Below are positions 41,931 through 54,900 of a stretch of DNA of 64,000 nucleotides, in pieces. Source of the DNA: Atrichornis clamosus (lineage: Eukaryota; Chordata; Aves; Passeriformes; Menuridae); the NCBI GenBank assembly GCA_013400975.1, contig WBMZ01000378.1, positions 265,473 to 329,472 of the forward strand, written 5' to 3'. The translations under genes were made by a program, and so were the position numbers. Every line of letters starts with the position of its first letter. Positions within the stretch are counted from its first letter, which is position 1. The notes below the pieces were generated by a model. That model ran no database searches, was not told where the DNA came from, and was given only the letters and a program-made list of their open reading frames with translations.

Positions 41931-42699
41931 GTGAGCTGAAAGTGGTCTTGGACCCAGTAGGGTCCTGGAGGATAAGCAGTCCAACCAGAGGACAAGAAAT
42001 CTCCTAGGTTCCCCCACTGACCAAGGAGGAGGAGCAGCTCACAGGCTTGACCTGAAGCCCACGCCCTACAAAGGAGAATGGGAAAGACCAAGCTTTAGTC
42101 CAAGAGTAACCTGTGCACAATAACACCCTTGGCCAGGGCACAAATTGTCTACAGCCCCCAGCCAGAAGTGCCGACGTACATTTAAGACCCCTGCTGCACA
42201 GGCACAGCCTGAGAACCAAAGGCTGCAGCCCAGCAGAGTGGCTGGCCCACGAGGAGTTGTCAGTGGGCAAAGAGGTGTGGAACAAGTCTGAAAACAACAT
42301 TAGTGACAGTCATGGGCAGCTTATTACCAGCAGCACTGACATTAGCCAGTGGAAATAGCCCGTTACACACACACCACACGTGTGTTCCTACACAGGACTC
42401 TGAAAACCAGATGTACTACTCTGCCTCATACCGGCTCATGTTTTTTCCACTTGATAAAAAGTCATGAGTTACTCTGAAATTTCTTCCGTTGTTACTGACT
42501 TCTTTCAAACCTGACTGAGTGACTATCATACTACCATCACTGAACCCACATGAGAGATCTGACAAGTGGAAAGAATTAAAATAAATTTGCTAGTATGAAT
42601 TTTCCTATAGCTGTTCTTCATCAGTTCTCATTAAAAAAAATATCCTGAACTTGCACAAATTAGAAACTATATAAAAGCAAATTAGGCTGAAACTACTGC

Positions 42700-42734
42700 T
42701 TTGAGGTTCCTTCCAACCTAAAATATTCTAAGAT
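42700..42734 (+). mobile_element. Very short CR1 3' terminus
   Basis: TTTGAGGTTCCTTCCAACCT followed by AAAATATTCTAAGATG resembles the forward 3' terminus of CR1 (GAGGTCCCTTCCAACC...ATTCTATGAT). Only about 35 bases are recognisable. It lies 770 bases from, and opposite in orientation to, the larger CR1 piece at 41651. Confidence 0.5.
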
Positions 42735-43358
42735 GCAAATTCCTTATAATAGCAATAACTTTGGCATAGGGGAGAAGACAAAGCAGCAGTCATTAATCTG
42801 ATTACAACCAAAAGTTATGGATAGAGATATGGGTTCAATTAACAGTTCTTGTAGCCTTGAGAGCTACAGCTGACACAACCTCTGCTTCTCAGCTGCCCTC
42901 ATGTTACAACCTGACAAATCTTCCAAGCAGTGCAACTGAATCTATACAAATATTTCAGTGTTTCTTACTGTGCAAAGATAAGACTTTAATGGATAAAACA
43001 GGGGTGTGAGGGAAAAAATCTGTGGAATCAATTAAGAATCATAAGAACACTCCTCCTCACGGAGAAGTCCTATGACATCCGACAGCAGAGAAACCAACAG
43101 GCTTGTGGAGCAGATTTCTCTGAGAGCCAGGAGGAGCCAGGTGAAGGTACCTGCCCCCAGCTCCCTGCGACGGTGGCACCTTGGCTGGGCACCATTCCTC
43201 CCCGGGCCCAGGTTTCCAGCAGCTGCAGCCCAGACAGGCAGGGAACAGAGCTCCCAAGCTGCCTTCGTGACACAGAGCGCATCCAATTCACACCACAGAC
43301 ATCCGTGTTATTTGCCAGATGAAGGGGTGGCCTTGACAGAATTAAAAGCTGATGATTT

Positions 43359-43377
43359 AAAAAAAAAAAAAAAAAAA
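43359..43377. repeat. A19 homopolymer
   Basis: Nineteen consecutive A residues. No recognisable retroposed sequence precedes it. Confidence 0.95.
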
Positions 43378-44269
43378 GCATTAGCTCTCTTGGACTCACT
43401 TTTTTAGGTTACTATTCAAGGAAGCAGTGTAGTGCACAGCGGTAACAAAAGCATTGTGGTAACCAACAAATTATTCCCTGGAGAAAATTCCTTCAAAATT
43501 GGGTAGTGACAGAATCCAATCAGGGTAAAGAAAAAAACCATACAAAAAAACCCCACCAGACCCAAACACAAAGAATAGAAACCTTGCAGAACAAGGATCT
43601 TTCTCCTTTAACTTCTACAGGACTGGAAACCAGATGTACTTACTATTTTAAAAATTTATTAATTTTTCATTTTGCCAGACTGCCTAAGACTAAGATGTCT
43701 TGAACACATTGAAAATCTAATTCAAAAAATACCTAAACACCGCTTTCTTGATTTCGGTTTACAAATTACTGAATAACCCACAGGCCACCGACTTCTCTCC
43801 TGCTATTTCTAAATCAGTCCAGATCAAGCTGCATGGGAAGGGACAAGGCAGGTTTGGGATTTGTTTGATTTGGTTTTAGGCTAAAGCTCAAGGTCCGTTT
43901 ATTTAAGAAAGAGACTCCCACCCCCACAAATGATACAGTATATTTTATGTTTAATAGAAAATAATACAGAAGCATGTAATTGATGTGCCAAGTGAGGTAT
44001 AATGCACAATCAGGTCTAGGTGTTGTGGTTAAAATTTCTTTAGAAATGCCTATTTTCCTCCGTTACTACATTTTAGAGAATTTCCATAACCCTCCTTAAA
44101 AACTGACTCTTTTGTCTACAGGTAACTGGAAAGATTCCCCTTTCTAAAGGTGTCAAAGCTGCTTTTTGGAAAAGAAAAGGATCAGTTATTTCCTCCAGGG
44201 CCTGAGAGCATCCCCCTGAAATAACTCCTCCAGCCACCCCATCAGTAAAACACAGCGGTCCAGAGCTTA

Positions 44270-45120
44270 ACGCCAGCTGGAAGGTTTTGGGGCAGGTTTC
44301 AGCTCACCTGCCCGAACCACCAGGCACAAAGGAGAAAAACAAGGAGCACTTTTGCTCCCTGCCTCAGACGGGTAGCCAACGGCTTGGAAAGGAGCACACA
44401 GCGGTTCGCATCAGTGCGCGAGATGAATATAAAAACCAAACCAAAACACGATTTGTTTTTCAGTTTATTAAAGGAGATGTTTTCATATAATTAATCATGG
44501 TCCGCGAGGCTGCTTTATCCAACGCCGTTCCTCCCTACCCCCGCCATCCCACATGGAGCCTTAGCTGGACTAAAATTTTGCAAAGCCTTGCATTGTTCTC
44601 CCTGACACCGGATCAGCGGACACAAAAAAGCAACTGCCAGCTCAAAAGCAATCCGGCGATAGAGCCTGGTGCTATCTAATCAAGGGCAAAAGGTCACTTC
44701 CGAACAACTGGGCAATAAAAGATTATTTCCAGCCGCAGAACAGAAAGGCCCAGTGGTGGATGCCTGAAAGAGGGGGGTGGAAGGAGGGCAAAAGGGCTCC
44801 CGTCTGTGGGAGGAAGTGCATTGAATAAAGCCAGCAGACGGGAACCATCTGGCTTTGTGCGTGGTCTGTTCTTCAGAGGAGAGAGAAAGCCCCCTCAGCG
44901 GGGCCAGTGACTCCATGCAATGATTCAAACTTTTCTTCTTCTTTTTTTTTTTCTCCCCCATCAATTTAAAAGCAGCTTTCCCAGGCACCAAAAAATTAGA
45001 AACGGGAACTTTCCCAACAGACAGATGGACGTGTCTTATCAAGTGCAAGCTGCAGGATGGAGTCCACATTTTAATTTGGTCATGAGAGACGGCTCTTATC
45101 AGGGAGCAAGGCCTGGGGAT
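44270..45120. promoter_or_regulatory. Candidate regulatory block in the desert
   Basis: Repeat-free sequence with retained CpGs and dense motif-like words: a SOX-like CATTGTTC (near 44590), TAATTAAT homeodomain-like sequence (near 44488), and GATA-like CTTATCAAG and CTTATCAGG (near 45033 and 45090). No coding potential was recognised. The call rests on composition and motifs; cross-species conservation would be the real test. Confidence 0.35.
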
Positions 45121-46311
45121 AACCAGACAGGGCTTTTTTCTGTTTGTTTTGTTTTTAAGGATGGCTTCAGAAGAAGCCTCCCAGGGACCAAGCACACTTA
45201 AATTCCCAACCCACCCAATACACTGAGTTTGGTCACATTTTTAAACAGCAAATGACATTTTCAGCAGTATCACCTTTATTATGTATACTTCATGCATTTC
45301 CCCCCTTCCTCTCTCTCCCCACTTGTTATATGGCCTCACTTGAATGAAAGCAAGAAAATAAAAGGGCCAGATTACATTCAGTCCAGTTGCCATGGCCTGT
45401 GGGAGGGCAGAATTGCAAACACTTGAGTACAAATGGTACAATCCCTCCTCCCTCCCTTCACCCCTGCAGTTGTCCTCCCTGTCCTCACTTTCCCTCGCTC
45501 CGTGGTTCGCACCGGAGGCCTTTGGCACTCGGCGGCGAGGAGCTGAATCTATTCAAGCGCCCAGACACCTCCTCCGTTCACCAGTGAATTAACTTTAAGC
45601 ATGCAAATCACACTAATCCAGAATTCACAGGAGAGGAAGTCAGGAGGGTTCCCAGTGGTCTGGGAAATATTTTTCCTTTCGGGAAGGGAAGGGGAGGGGG
45701 GGGGTCATTGCACTCTTCTTTAGAGCTCGCTGCAGGTCACTCTGGCTCATCTCAAAGAAAGTTTAGTTCAGAGGCTCAGCTTGACATTCATTGGTTTCTA
45801 AATCGGAACCTCTTGAGCGATTGTCCCAGCAATCCCAGGGATTGGGGCCTGAGCAAATAGCCCCCGACTAATTCTGCTGTAGCAGGGGGGAAACGAAGCA
45901 GTTAAATGTCCAGTTTATCGACAGAAAACAACAACTGAGCCTTTGTCCTAACTGGGTGCAGTAGGAAACCGTTTTGCAGAGCTCATCTGCATGAGAAACC
46001 GAGGCAAGCTGGGAAACACCGACACGCGGTTTAGAGAAAGATCCATGAAGACACTGGACAAGAAAAATATTCCATACATTGATTTTCTGTATAGCTTTCA
46101 AAAAAGGAAGCAAAACTCAGGAATTCTGAATAAGTCAGACGCAGCTTGACAATTGAGGGGCTTTGCTTTAAAAGAAAAAAAAAAACCAAACCCACAAACC
46201 AAGAGTTTAAATCGAGAAATGTGACACAGCAGGTCCTCTGCCATAGCCTATTGGTTACAGGACAAAAAAAACCCCACTACCAACAGCAAGGTGACCAAAT
46301 GGCAAGCCAAC

Positions 46312-46363
46312 AGCTCTGGTATTTATTCTCTGCAGCTCTGGTATTTATTCTCTACAGCTCTGC
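46312..46363. repeat. Short tandem duplication, 22-bp unit
   Basis: Two adjacent 22-base units beginning AGCTCTGGTATTTATTCTCT, differing only in the last two positions (GC versus AC), followed by the first eight bases of a third. A recent local tandem duplication. Confidence 0.95.
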
Positions 46364-49300
46364 AAGCTGAGGCAGTACAAAGATACCAGAGTGTCTGCTG
46401 TAGTAGAGTTCTGCTCTCGTCTCACCAAAAGACTAGGCATCAAACAGATACGGAAATGCAGAATGTAACTTGGAGATGCAGAGCCAAAAAGGGAAAAACC
46501 ATGGAGCTGAAATGGACCTAGTACAAAGTGGGTTAAAAAACCCATGTCACCCCTCCTGCTCCTCAGGGTTTGTCTTTTTTCCCCCCCACTCAGTACCGAT
46601 CTATTCTCAGTTGTTACTCAGCCATGGGTTTCTAAGCAGTCACAGGCATTTTTCTCTAAGGATTTTTAGACACCCAGAAGTTGCTGGAAAAGCACAGTCA
46701 AAGGACTTTCCCACCACATTCCCTATTTCTTCGAGAGCTGAGCAAAAAGCCTTGCCCTGTTGCTCAGGGTGAGGTCTATAACCCATATAGCAGACCTGGA
46801 AACTGCATTCCACTTGCTCATCAAACCCAGTGGGAAAACAACCTGAAGGTGGGGGAAGAAAATCCCACATGTAAAGCAGGTGAGCCTCAGGTTAAGGCAG
46901 CTGCTGCTTTAACAGCCACTTTCAACACTTCAGAAAGTGAAACCACTTAGTGGAACAACAAAGCTCTGTGCAAGGAGGAGGGGATATCTAAGAAAATGTG
47001 TCCCTGGAACAGACCCTTTAGGGACAAGCCAAGGCGAGATGATGAGGTTATCACCGGGAAGATCACAGCCCCAAACTGCAAGGTCACAACCCACAGGAAC
47101 GTACACAAAGCTTTCAAAGAGAATCAAATCCAGCCTTTTCTGGAGTGCCCAAAAAGAGAAATCCACCCAAAGTGATGCTTCTATGGCTCAGTGGTACAAT
47201 ATTCACATTCCAGCCACAACGGAGCCAAATATCCTTACTGCAGTGGGGGCAGCACCTACTCCCACGTACCATGATTTAAAACCTAGAGACTCACACTTAT
47301 TTCAGAGCCTCGCCAGCATTCTTTGAGGCCAGAACAAGCCCTGCACTGAGCACCCACCCTGCTTTCCACTTCACTTAGCATTAATTACAAGCCTCTTTCT
47401 TGGATAGCTTGGCAACTTTGTGGTCCGAGGGGGAAAGGGGGCAAAAAAAAAAAATTAAATCTCATCCTATTAAGTGTAGCCCAGTGACCAAAAGACCCTG
47501 AAAGATAGGAAACCCTTCTCAGCATGAACAAGCAGCAGAACTGCACTTTAAAATACAGGTTTTAATTGCAAGTGGCATTTCCAAGCTACCCTGCTCCCGG
47601 GGCCACCTCGATGAGGGCCAGGCGTGTTATCAGACAGTTAATACCCTCAAACAAACAGCTTCCCGTTCCCAGCCACAAACAGGGCTTGCGGGGCTTTAAA
47701 CATGCCCCATTTGTATCACAAAGGCCAGTCAAAGGCCCTGTCCTGCAGGAGGCTCAGCTCTAGTTAGGCACCCAGCAAAGACTCAGGTGGTAAGAACCTC
47801 GATTTGGTCTCTCTGGCTGACTCAAACCCAGCATTTTCCTGACAGCAGGTACTGTAATTTTCGTACCAAACCCCTGTAGCTTGATCACGGGCCAGTTTTA
47901 GCTGATCCCCTTAGCACAGACTCACCAAATATATGCCACGTACTCCAGCAGAGCTCCAGAAGGGATGGAGGAGCACAGCACAGCTCTCCTGTAAGAAGCC
48001 ACTGGGTCTAAGGCTGCAGGTCTTGAGGAAAACCTGAAGAAGATACACATGCTGTAACCTACCTCAAGAAGAGGAGGCCTGCTTTATACCCCTGTATATA
48101 ACCGGGGTTCTTGTCCCCTCAGCTGTGGTGAATGTGAACCTTCTAATTCTGTGGAGGATCCCAGGTGCTCTCAAGGGGCAAAATGAGTCTACCACCAGCT
48201 GAGAGCTTTCTGGGCAGATTTTTTTCATTTTACCCTGAATTTACAGCTTCTGGTTTTATTAGTCTACCATGTTCTCAGCATCCTAACTGGCTTAGCCAAC
48301 ACCACACACACACACTGCTCTGTCCTGCTGATGTGGGATCCCGTAGGTTTGTAACCCAAGGGAAATGTATTCCAGTAATCTAGTGTGCAGATGAGGCAAG
48401 CAATCCCTATTTCTTACATCCAGTTGTAAATCAAATGGTTTCCTGCCTAAGTCTAGATAAGAATACAACCCCCAGGCTATGGACCAGCTGACAGCACCAA
48501 GTCCTTTTGTTAAGGAAATGATTGCAGATGACTAAGTGCTTTCACCTGTTTGCCTGTGTCAGGTAGCATCTCCTCGCCAAGCCCGGACTGAGCTGAAGCT
48601 GCAGCAGAAAAGGAAGGTAAGACTCCTCAGACAAGAGGTGCCAGCTGGGGTCTGTCTTTACAGGCCATCCCTGCATTTCCAGCACAGGGGGCAAAGGAGA
48701 CAGAGCCACCCCACCCGAAACGTTCCCTTTACAACCATATCCTGGTGAGATCTGGCTCCTTCATTTGGGGAAGTGCTTAACTCAGGTATTGCTGAGCCTG
48801 GCAGCCCTTAGCTTCCAGCCCTTTCCATGCCCTGTGGCAGTCCTGTTGTGACAGGCTGCTTTGAAAGGCAGCTGATGGCAGAAGAAGGATGTAGGGACTG
48901 TGCTGCACAAACCCTCAGCCCCGCTCTGCGGAGTACAGCACGGGAGGAGGCGTGCAGCTGCAGGGAAGGATGGGCAAGTGAACCCAAATGTCACCACTTA
49001 ACCAGAGATGCCCAGAGCAAAACCTCTAAATAACAGGAGATACAGCCTAAGGCTTGCATCGCAGCCAAGGCTCAATTAAGGAATTTTTAAAAGCATTTTC
49101 CCTTCTGACTCTGGCATATCATCATATAGCCTTGTCCAACTCATGCATTGCTTTGTTGCTCCTGTTGCTCCCACCTTTCCTGTCTTTCTGCTGCCCTTAC
49201 TACCCAGCGAGTGGGTTTGTCTCCGTGGGATGCTTCCCACCATCGCTGCAGGCACGAAACCGAAAACTCTGATGTCATGTCTCGTAACCCATCAAGAAGC

Positions 49301-49491
49301 GCCTTGTTTAGAACTGAGAGAGCAGATGAGGTCATCAGGTGTTGGAACTACTCTCTTTTTTTGGCACACCACCTCCTTATCTGGGAGGCGTTGCGGGAGG
49401 ATATTGTAAAGGTTACGTACAATCAAAACAGAACTGTCAGGCGTTCCTCTCCCCATCATTTGTTCTGGCAAATTTACATCCTCTGAAACAC

Positions 49492-49527
49492 GTGACGGAG
49501 GCGTCACTTGCTGCAGCAGAACGTCAC
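49492..49527. promoter_or_regulatory. Cluster of three CRE half-sites
   Basis: GTGACG-GAGG-CGTCAC is a perfect 6-bp inverted repeat with a 4-base spacer (49492-49507), followed by ACGTCACGT at 49521-49529. Three TGACG/CGTCA CREB/ATF half-sites therefore lie within 36 bases, in CpG-retaining repeat-free DNA (about 49380-49700). Regulatory function is inferred from motif density only. Confidence 0.4.
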
Positions 49528-51168
49528 GTAGGAGCGAGGCTGACAGAAAGAACAGCCTGCCCAAGGGCGCTGGGGAGGCCTGAGAGGCAAGAGGGGAAAA
49601 TCTTTGGTGCACGCCGAGTGCATGTGCAAACATCCCCACGTACCTCTGTGCCCACAGAACGCAGGAGGAGGAAAGGGTTATCCGTCACACAGCTCCTGTC
49701 ATGGCAGATATTTTCATTATTATTTTATTACATTATATAAACGTACTGTCCATAAGCACAGAAGAGCCAGAAGGACCCTTTGCATTGGCATTGGCATCTT
49801 GTGGAAGCACTGCTGCAGAGTCACAGGTGGGAAAGGTGATGGGCACACACCTTTTTCAGTTATATCTCATCTACCTTCCTGAATTATCTGCAAGGAACTG
49901 GAGAAAGGGGAGAGTAATCAGAATCCCCTAACAAACCCACCAGTCAGGCAGTTTTATAGCTTGGCTCTCAGCCTCTGCTCAGAATCTCTTCCTCCTCTTT
50001 TTCAGAGCTCTGGTGAAGATGAGCAACAGAGGGCATGGGCATCCTTCCCCCTGCTCCCACTCTGGAGATGAGATACATCCAAAAGCATTGCAACTCTGCA
50101 GTCCTTTCCTCCTTCTGGGATAGTTTCTGTGGTAAGATTTACAACCTAAACGATATCGCTGAAGTCACAGTAGCAAGAGGGGCAGCTGCAGCAGGAAGGA
50201 GAAACAGCAGCATGTTACTGAGTCACAGAGTTTTTCCAAGCCTTGCAGATGGTGGGAACAAGAAGCAAAAGTCATGTTCACTGTTAAAGCTAATGAAATT
50301 CTACAATCCTCATGGGAAACTCAGAAACACGGCCACGAGGTGCAGAACTGCTTCTTGTTTTCATTTCTTTTTTATTACTTTGTTTACTTGTTCAAATGCA
50401 AGTGAGTGGAGTGCAGGGACTGAATTTCCTCAGGTGCTGCAAGAGACATCCCACTTTTGGTTCACAGCCGTGTATCCAAGTCTGCAGTGCCAGTAACCAC
50501 CTCCAGTGACGTGTCTTCAGGCAGGGAGGTAAGGAAGGAGAGCACATGGCTGCCTCGGAGCCTGAGTGCACATTTAACACAGAGAGGCATGAGCATCCCA
50601 ATTTAGACACTGTCCATCTGCCCCAAGCCTTTTTTAGATAAATATTAATAACAATGCAAGAGCATCTCTTTGTATCTTCTTCGTAGGTGTATCTCCATTA
50701 ACAAGATAAGATTAAACAGCCACTTATATCTTTATGTGGTAAAACAAGCTTCTGTATTTAAGACAAACGTTACAGGACAGGTGGTTTCCTAGAATGGAAT
50801 ATCCACAAGAAAACATTTAACTATCCTACATAAACGTCAACAAGGTATGAGAAGAGTGCACCTAATAAAGGAGATAGAGGCTACAATAAAAAGGGGCCCT
50901 AAATCAAAGAGCAGGTTCACACCAGTAAACACTCTCACACACTGGGCTGATTGAAACAGGGAGCCTGTCCAGACTGTGCTGCTCAGCCTCCAGCATTGCT
51001 GGCAGCCCAGCAGCTCTTCTGGTGTGGCTTTTCGTGCCTTTGCTTGGAGGTTTGACCACACCATCACCTTGCTGGGGTTGTGGCCGGGGCTGCATCCACA
51101 AAACTGCCCGTGCCGGTTCTATATTGGGAGCTCGGTGTGTACCTCTACCTTTACCAGCTCTTAAAATT

Positions 51169-51208
51169 AAAAAAAAAAAAAAAAAAAATTAAAAAAAAAG
51201 GGGGGGGG
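51169..51208. repeat. Composite homopolymer A20-TT-A9-G9
   Basis: A run of 20 A, TT, nine A and then nine G. No retroposed gene body or target-site duplication was recognised next to it, so it is listed as low-complexity sequence. Length is likely to be unstable and hard to sequence. Confidence 0.95.
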
Positions 51209-51912
51209 TCCATCCAGAGCAAACATTATCTATTGTTAATTACCTGTAAAGTAGGGCTTTTGCCACTTCCCCAGTTTCTAAGAGCTCTGAAGTGAAACCT
51301 GAAAGAAGCCACCCATTGTTTCCAATTGTGCAAGAGCCAGGAGCAAATAGGGCTCAAATTGCAGCTCTGAAAGGCAGCAGGAAATTGGCAGCCCGGTAAT
51401 CTGCTCCCCACCATTCAGGGGAACAAAGGCGACATTCCTCCTCAAGTAGTCACCATTAGAAACCCAAGGCTGATCTATTTAGTAAGGCCCACAGAATAAA
51501 TCTGTGGAAATAAAGAGTTTTAATTAGAAGGCCATAGGATATGGCTCTAGTTTCCAGCCCCGCAAGTAACATGTATTATTTAGGCTCTTACCTCGTTTCC
51601 CACATATCCAAACGCTGACACCCAGAGATCAGCACCACTGCCATTTTCAAATATTATTACAAAAAACCCAACAAAACCAACAAAAACTAGTAAATGTGGA
51701 AACTGCTCATTACAGGTGATCATACCGTACAGTGTGCTGTACCAAGAACATTTCAAAGTGGTCCCTGTGTTAGGATTATATATTTTCCCTCCGGAGTATT
51801 AACAATTTTTCGAACCCCACCACACACCACCCCCATCTATGGCATGTCACAACATACAACTTTAAAATATTCTCCAGAAAGTGCTACAGTTTCCGGCAGG
51901 AAGAGGTTTTTC

Positions 51913-51968
51913 CCATCCATCCATCCATCCATCCATCCATCCATCCATCCATCCATCCATCCATCCAT
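51913..51968. repeat. (CCAT)14 microsatellite
   Basis: Fourteen uninterrupted CCAT units (GGAT/ATGG on the minus strand) followed by CCCTCCCTC. Both strands are open in several frames, producing Ile-His-Pro-Ser repeats on plus and Trp-Met-Asp-Gly repeats on minus, which are translations of the repeat and not genes. Confidence 0.98.
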
Positions 51969-54900
51969 CCCTCCCTCTGCACAGAGGAATGACTCAGTAA
52001 TTAAATACTGCTGGTCAAAGGCTCCTGGCTGTGCCAGTGCCTCACAGCGGGGCTCCACACAGCCCTCCAGCCTCAGTTTTCCCAGCAGCCAAAGAGAAGT
52101 ATTTCCTTCGGAGCTGTTTTACCAGACAGAGTTGATTTAAAAGAATTTAAGTCTAAGTGCAAAATGCTCTGAGATACTTGCTAGAGGTATTGCAGCTTTT
52201 GCCACCTGAACAGACAAAGTTCTCCCACGCCCAGTGTGCTAGAATTGTCAGCAGGAAGAGCAAGTCAGGTTACCTTTTCCAGGGGATGTTATCTGCACCA
52301 GGCAGCAGTGATGGATCACTCTGGAGCTACCATGGCAACTGCTCCTGCTCCAGTACAGGGCAAGGGAGGGAAAGCAGGGGAACAAGCACACAAGCCCTGA
52401 AGCGCCAGGTACGAAAGCCCACACAAAAATCTCAAAGGAGACCCCAGAAGGGCATCCTCTACGTCTACCACTTGCTCCAGAGAGACCCTTTGACTATTTA
52501 ACGCAGCAGAATTGATGCGTTTTCAACTTTAACAGTATTTCCTCCCATACTCCTACAGATCAGTCAATTCAAGCCCAGGTACAGCCAAAGTTTGGCAAAG
52601 TTCGTACCTTGAGTTGAACTTCAGAACAAAACAAATTTGTGACATCCAACCCTAATGTATTTCCCACCCTGACTAACCAGGATGACTAATCTCATCCCCA
52701 CCTTGATTTGGATGAGATACAGAACACGTAAAAATGTATTAAGTCAACAAATGCCCCAGTGACAGCACAGATGCTCATGTAGGCAACGCACATTTCATCC
52801 AGAAGAACATGTAGAAAAATGAACAAGGGGACAATTATTCTCTAAAAATAAGGGGTTGGGTAAATGAGACTAGATTTGGATAAGACTTTGATATAAAAAG
52901 AAGGTATTGTGCAATCTCCCAAGATAAAAGATACAGCTCTTCCCCCTTCCTTTCAGGCAACTAGTTTATTCATTCCCATTTGGAAGTGTCCTACTAATAA
53001 AGTGCACAGATCCAAAAGCAACAAATCAAACATCACACGAGGAACAATGCTTTGGAGAAGACCTTTACCAGGTCATGTAAATTCATCTCTTCCTCCCACA
53101 TGAAGTGTGGAAGAGGAATCCTCATGGCATTGGAAGAACTCTCAGGTGGTTTGGGAATTGAAGCATGTGCCAGAAAGGCAGATTCATTTAAAATATCCAT
53201 TAAGTAATTAATCAGTTATGTAATTTCAGCGTCTGTTTTAAGGTACTGCAGCTACTTCTCACAGTCACTTTAACCTGCAAACTAAGAACATCCTAACATT
53301 TATGAACACCGGACATTCCTAAGGCACTGCTGCCTGGCCAACTCAATCACTGGTGTAAATCCATCAGCTCCATTCAGAAGAAAATCTCAATGGAATAAAC
53401 CCAGTCATGCTATGGCAGCGACCCTGAGGGGTCAGGCAGGATGTCCCATTGTGCTCCTTCTTGCACAAACACAATGGGGTTCAGCCCCTCGGGGCAGAGC
53501 CTCTGTCACACTGTTTGTGCCTCCTGACACCGTGTTCTGGAGGATGTTTGTTTTCAGGTTGGAGCACTGTACGTGTATGCAAAGGTTCACAAAGCAGGGC
53601 GTGCTCACAAGGCCAGAGCCACGGCTGTCAGGCACACCTTTCTCGAGGGACTAACCAAATGTTTCTGTGCTCCAAAAGAGAGCAATTCCACTTTCAAGCT
53701 AATTTTGGAATATGCACTTCTCCTGGAAGCACACTGTTTCTTTTATAAAACTGTCACATGCATGTATCAGGATATTGAAAGATGCAGGTGAACTTCTGGT
53801 TCTTTTTTGATGCTAAAATCCAAAGTTATTCATTAAGACTAGGGTTTCACCCCGTATACTTTAACTAAAATGTCAGACCACGTGTGGCTTGCAGGAAAAC
53901 TTTCCCGAATTTGTATTTATTAGTAAGTAAATGAGGCAGCATCTCATCTCAAGACACCTTCACCAGGAGGAGTGGGAATGGCAGCTGCAAGTGTTGCACT
54001 GGGAAAACCAACAGCACTGCATCTCTTTATCACAAATATAAGCTGAGCTGTAAATATCACTCTGGAGATCACAAGGTTTTTGAATAGACCCTTCCAGTAA
54101 ATAAAGAGCTCATTAGCACAGGCTCCATATGGCTGGGTAAATAATGCTGAGGGATGAAGCCATGCCTTGGCTCTTCCTGTCAGCCAGAGGAAGGTGAACT
54201 ACAAGCACAGGGAAGAAGGTGAGAGCTGCCCTAAAAGCAACGTGCCCACCAAATGAAGGGTAGTCAGAACAAGACCTGTGCAACCCCATGTGCTGTGTAA
54301 GGCTGGTAAGTCCAGCCGTGTGACAGCAGAACAAAATTTTATTTCAGGTTTTTTGAAGCACCACCGTGACTGACACAAATGCTCAAGCTGGAAGGAAGCC
54401 AACAATTAATCAGGATTCCTTAGAATTCGGAGGTAATTTTAGCAGAACAAGAAATGCAGAAGTATCAGTGAGTCCTGAACACTCCTCCAGGACAAAAATC
54501 TATTACTTCATATAAGTCCATTAAAACACTTCATCTAGCCCCTTTAATCCCTCTTAACAGATTTGCTTTATCACAGACAGAGGAGCTAATCCTCTCCCAG
54601 CTGTCTCTATGATATGGAACCATAAACAGGAGCAAGTACTTTTCATTTGTTAAGCATTTTCCCCCCTCGGATAACGCTATCACCCACACCAGCATCACTG
54701 CAGTGGAGCCGTCTTTGGAGAAACACCCCAACTCTGATCTCAACTTCTCACCCTGCACAGGGATTCCTCCAGCATGGAATGTGGAAACTTAATCTACTGA
54801 TTGTTTTTATTGCTAGGTTATTGTTTCCTAAACTCATCTCTTATCACGAGTTTCAAGACACTAAGCAAAACAAGACTTGAATTCTGGCTTGCTGGAGGGA

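Noticed and set aside
44680..45195. 171-codon open frame on minus
   Set aside because: Contains a poly-lysine run from a T tract and no domain; overlaps the candidate regulatory block.
51837..52058. Open frame with WMDG repeats on minus
   Set aside because: Translation of the (CCAT)14 microsatellite.
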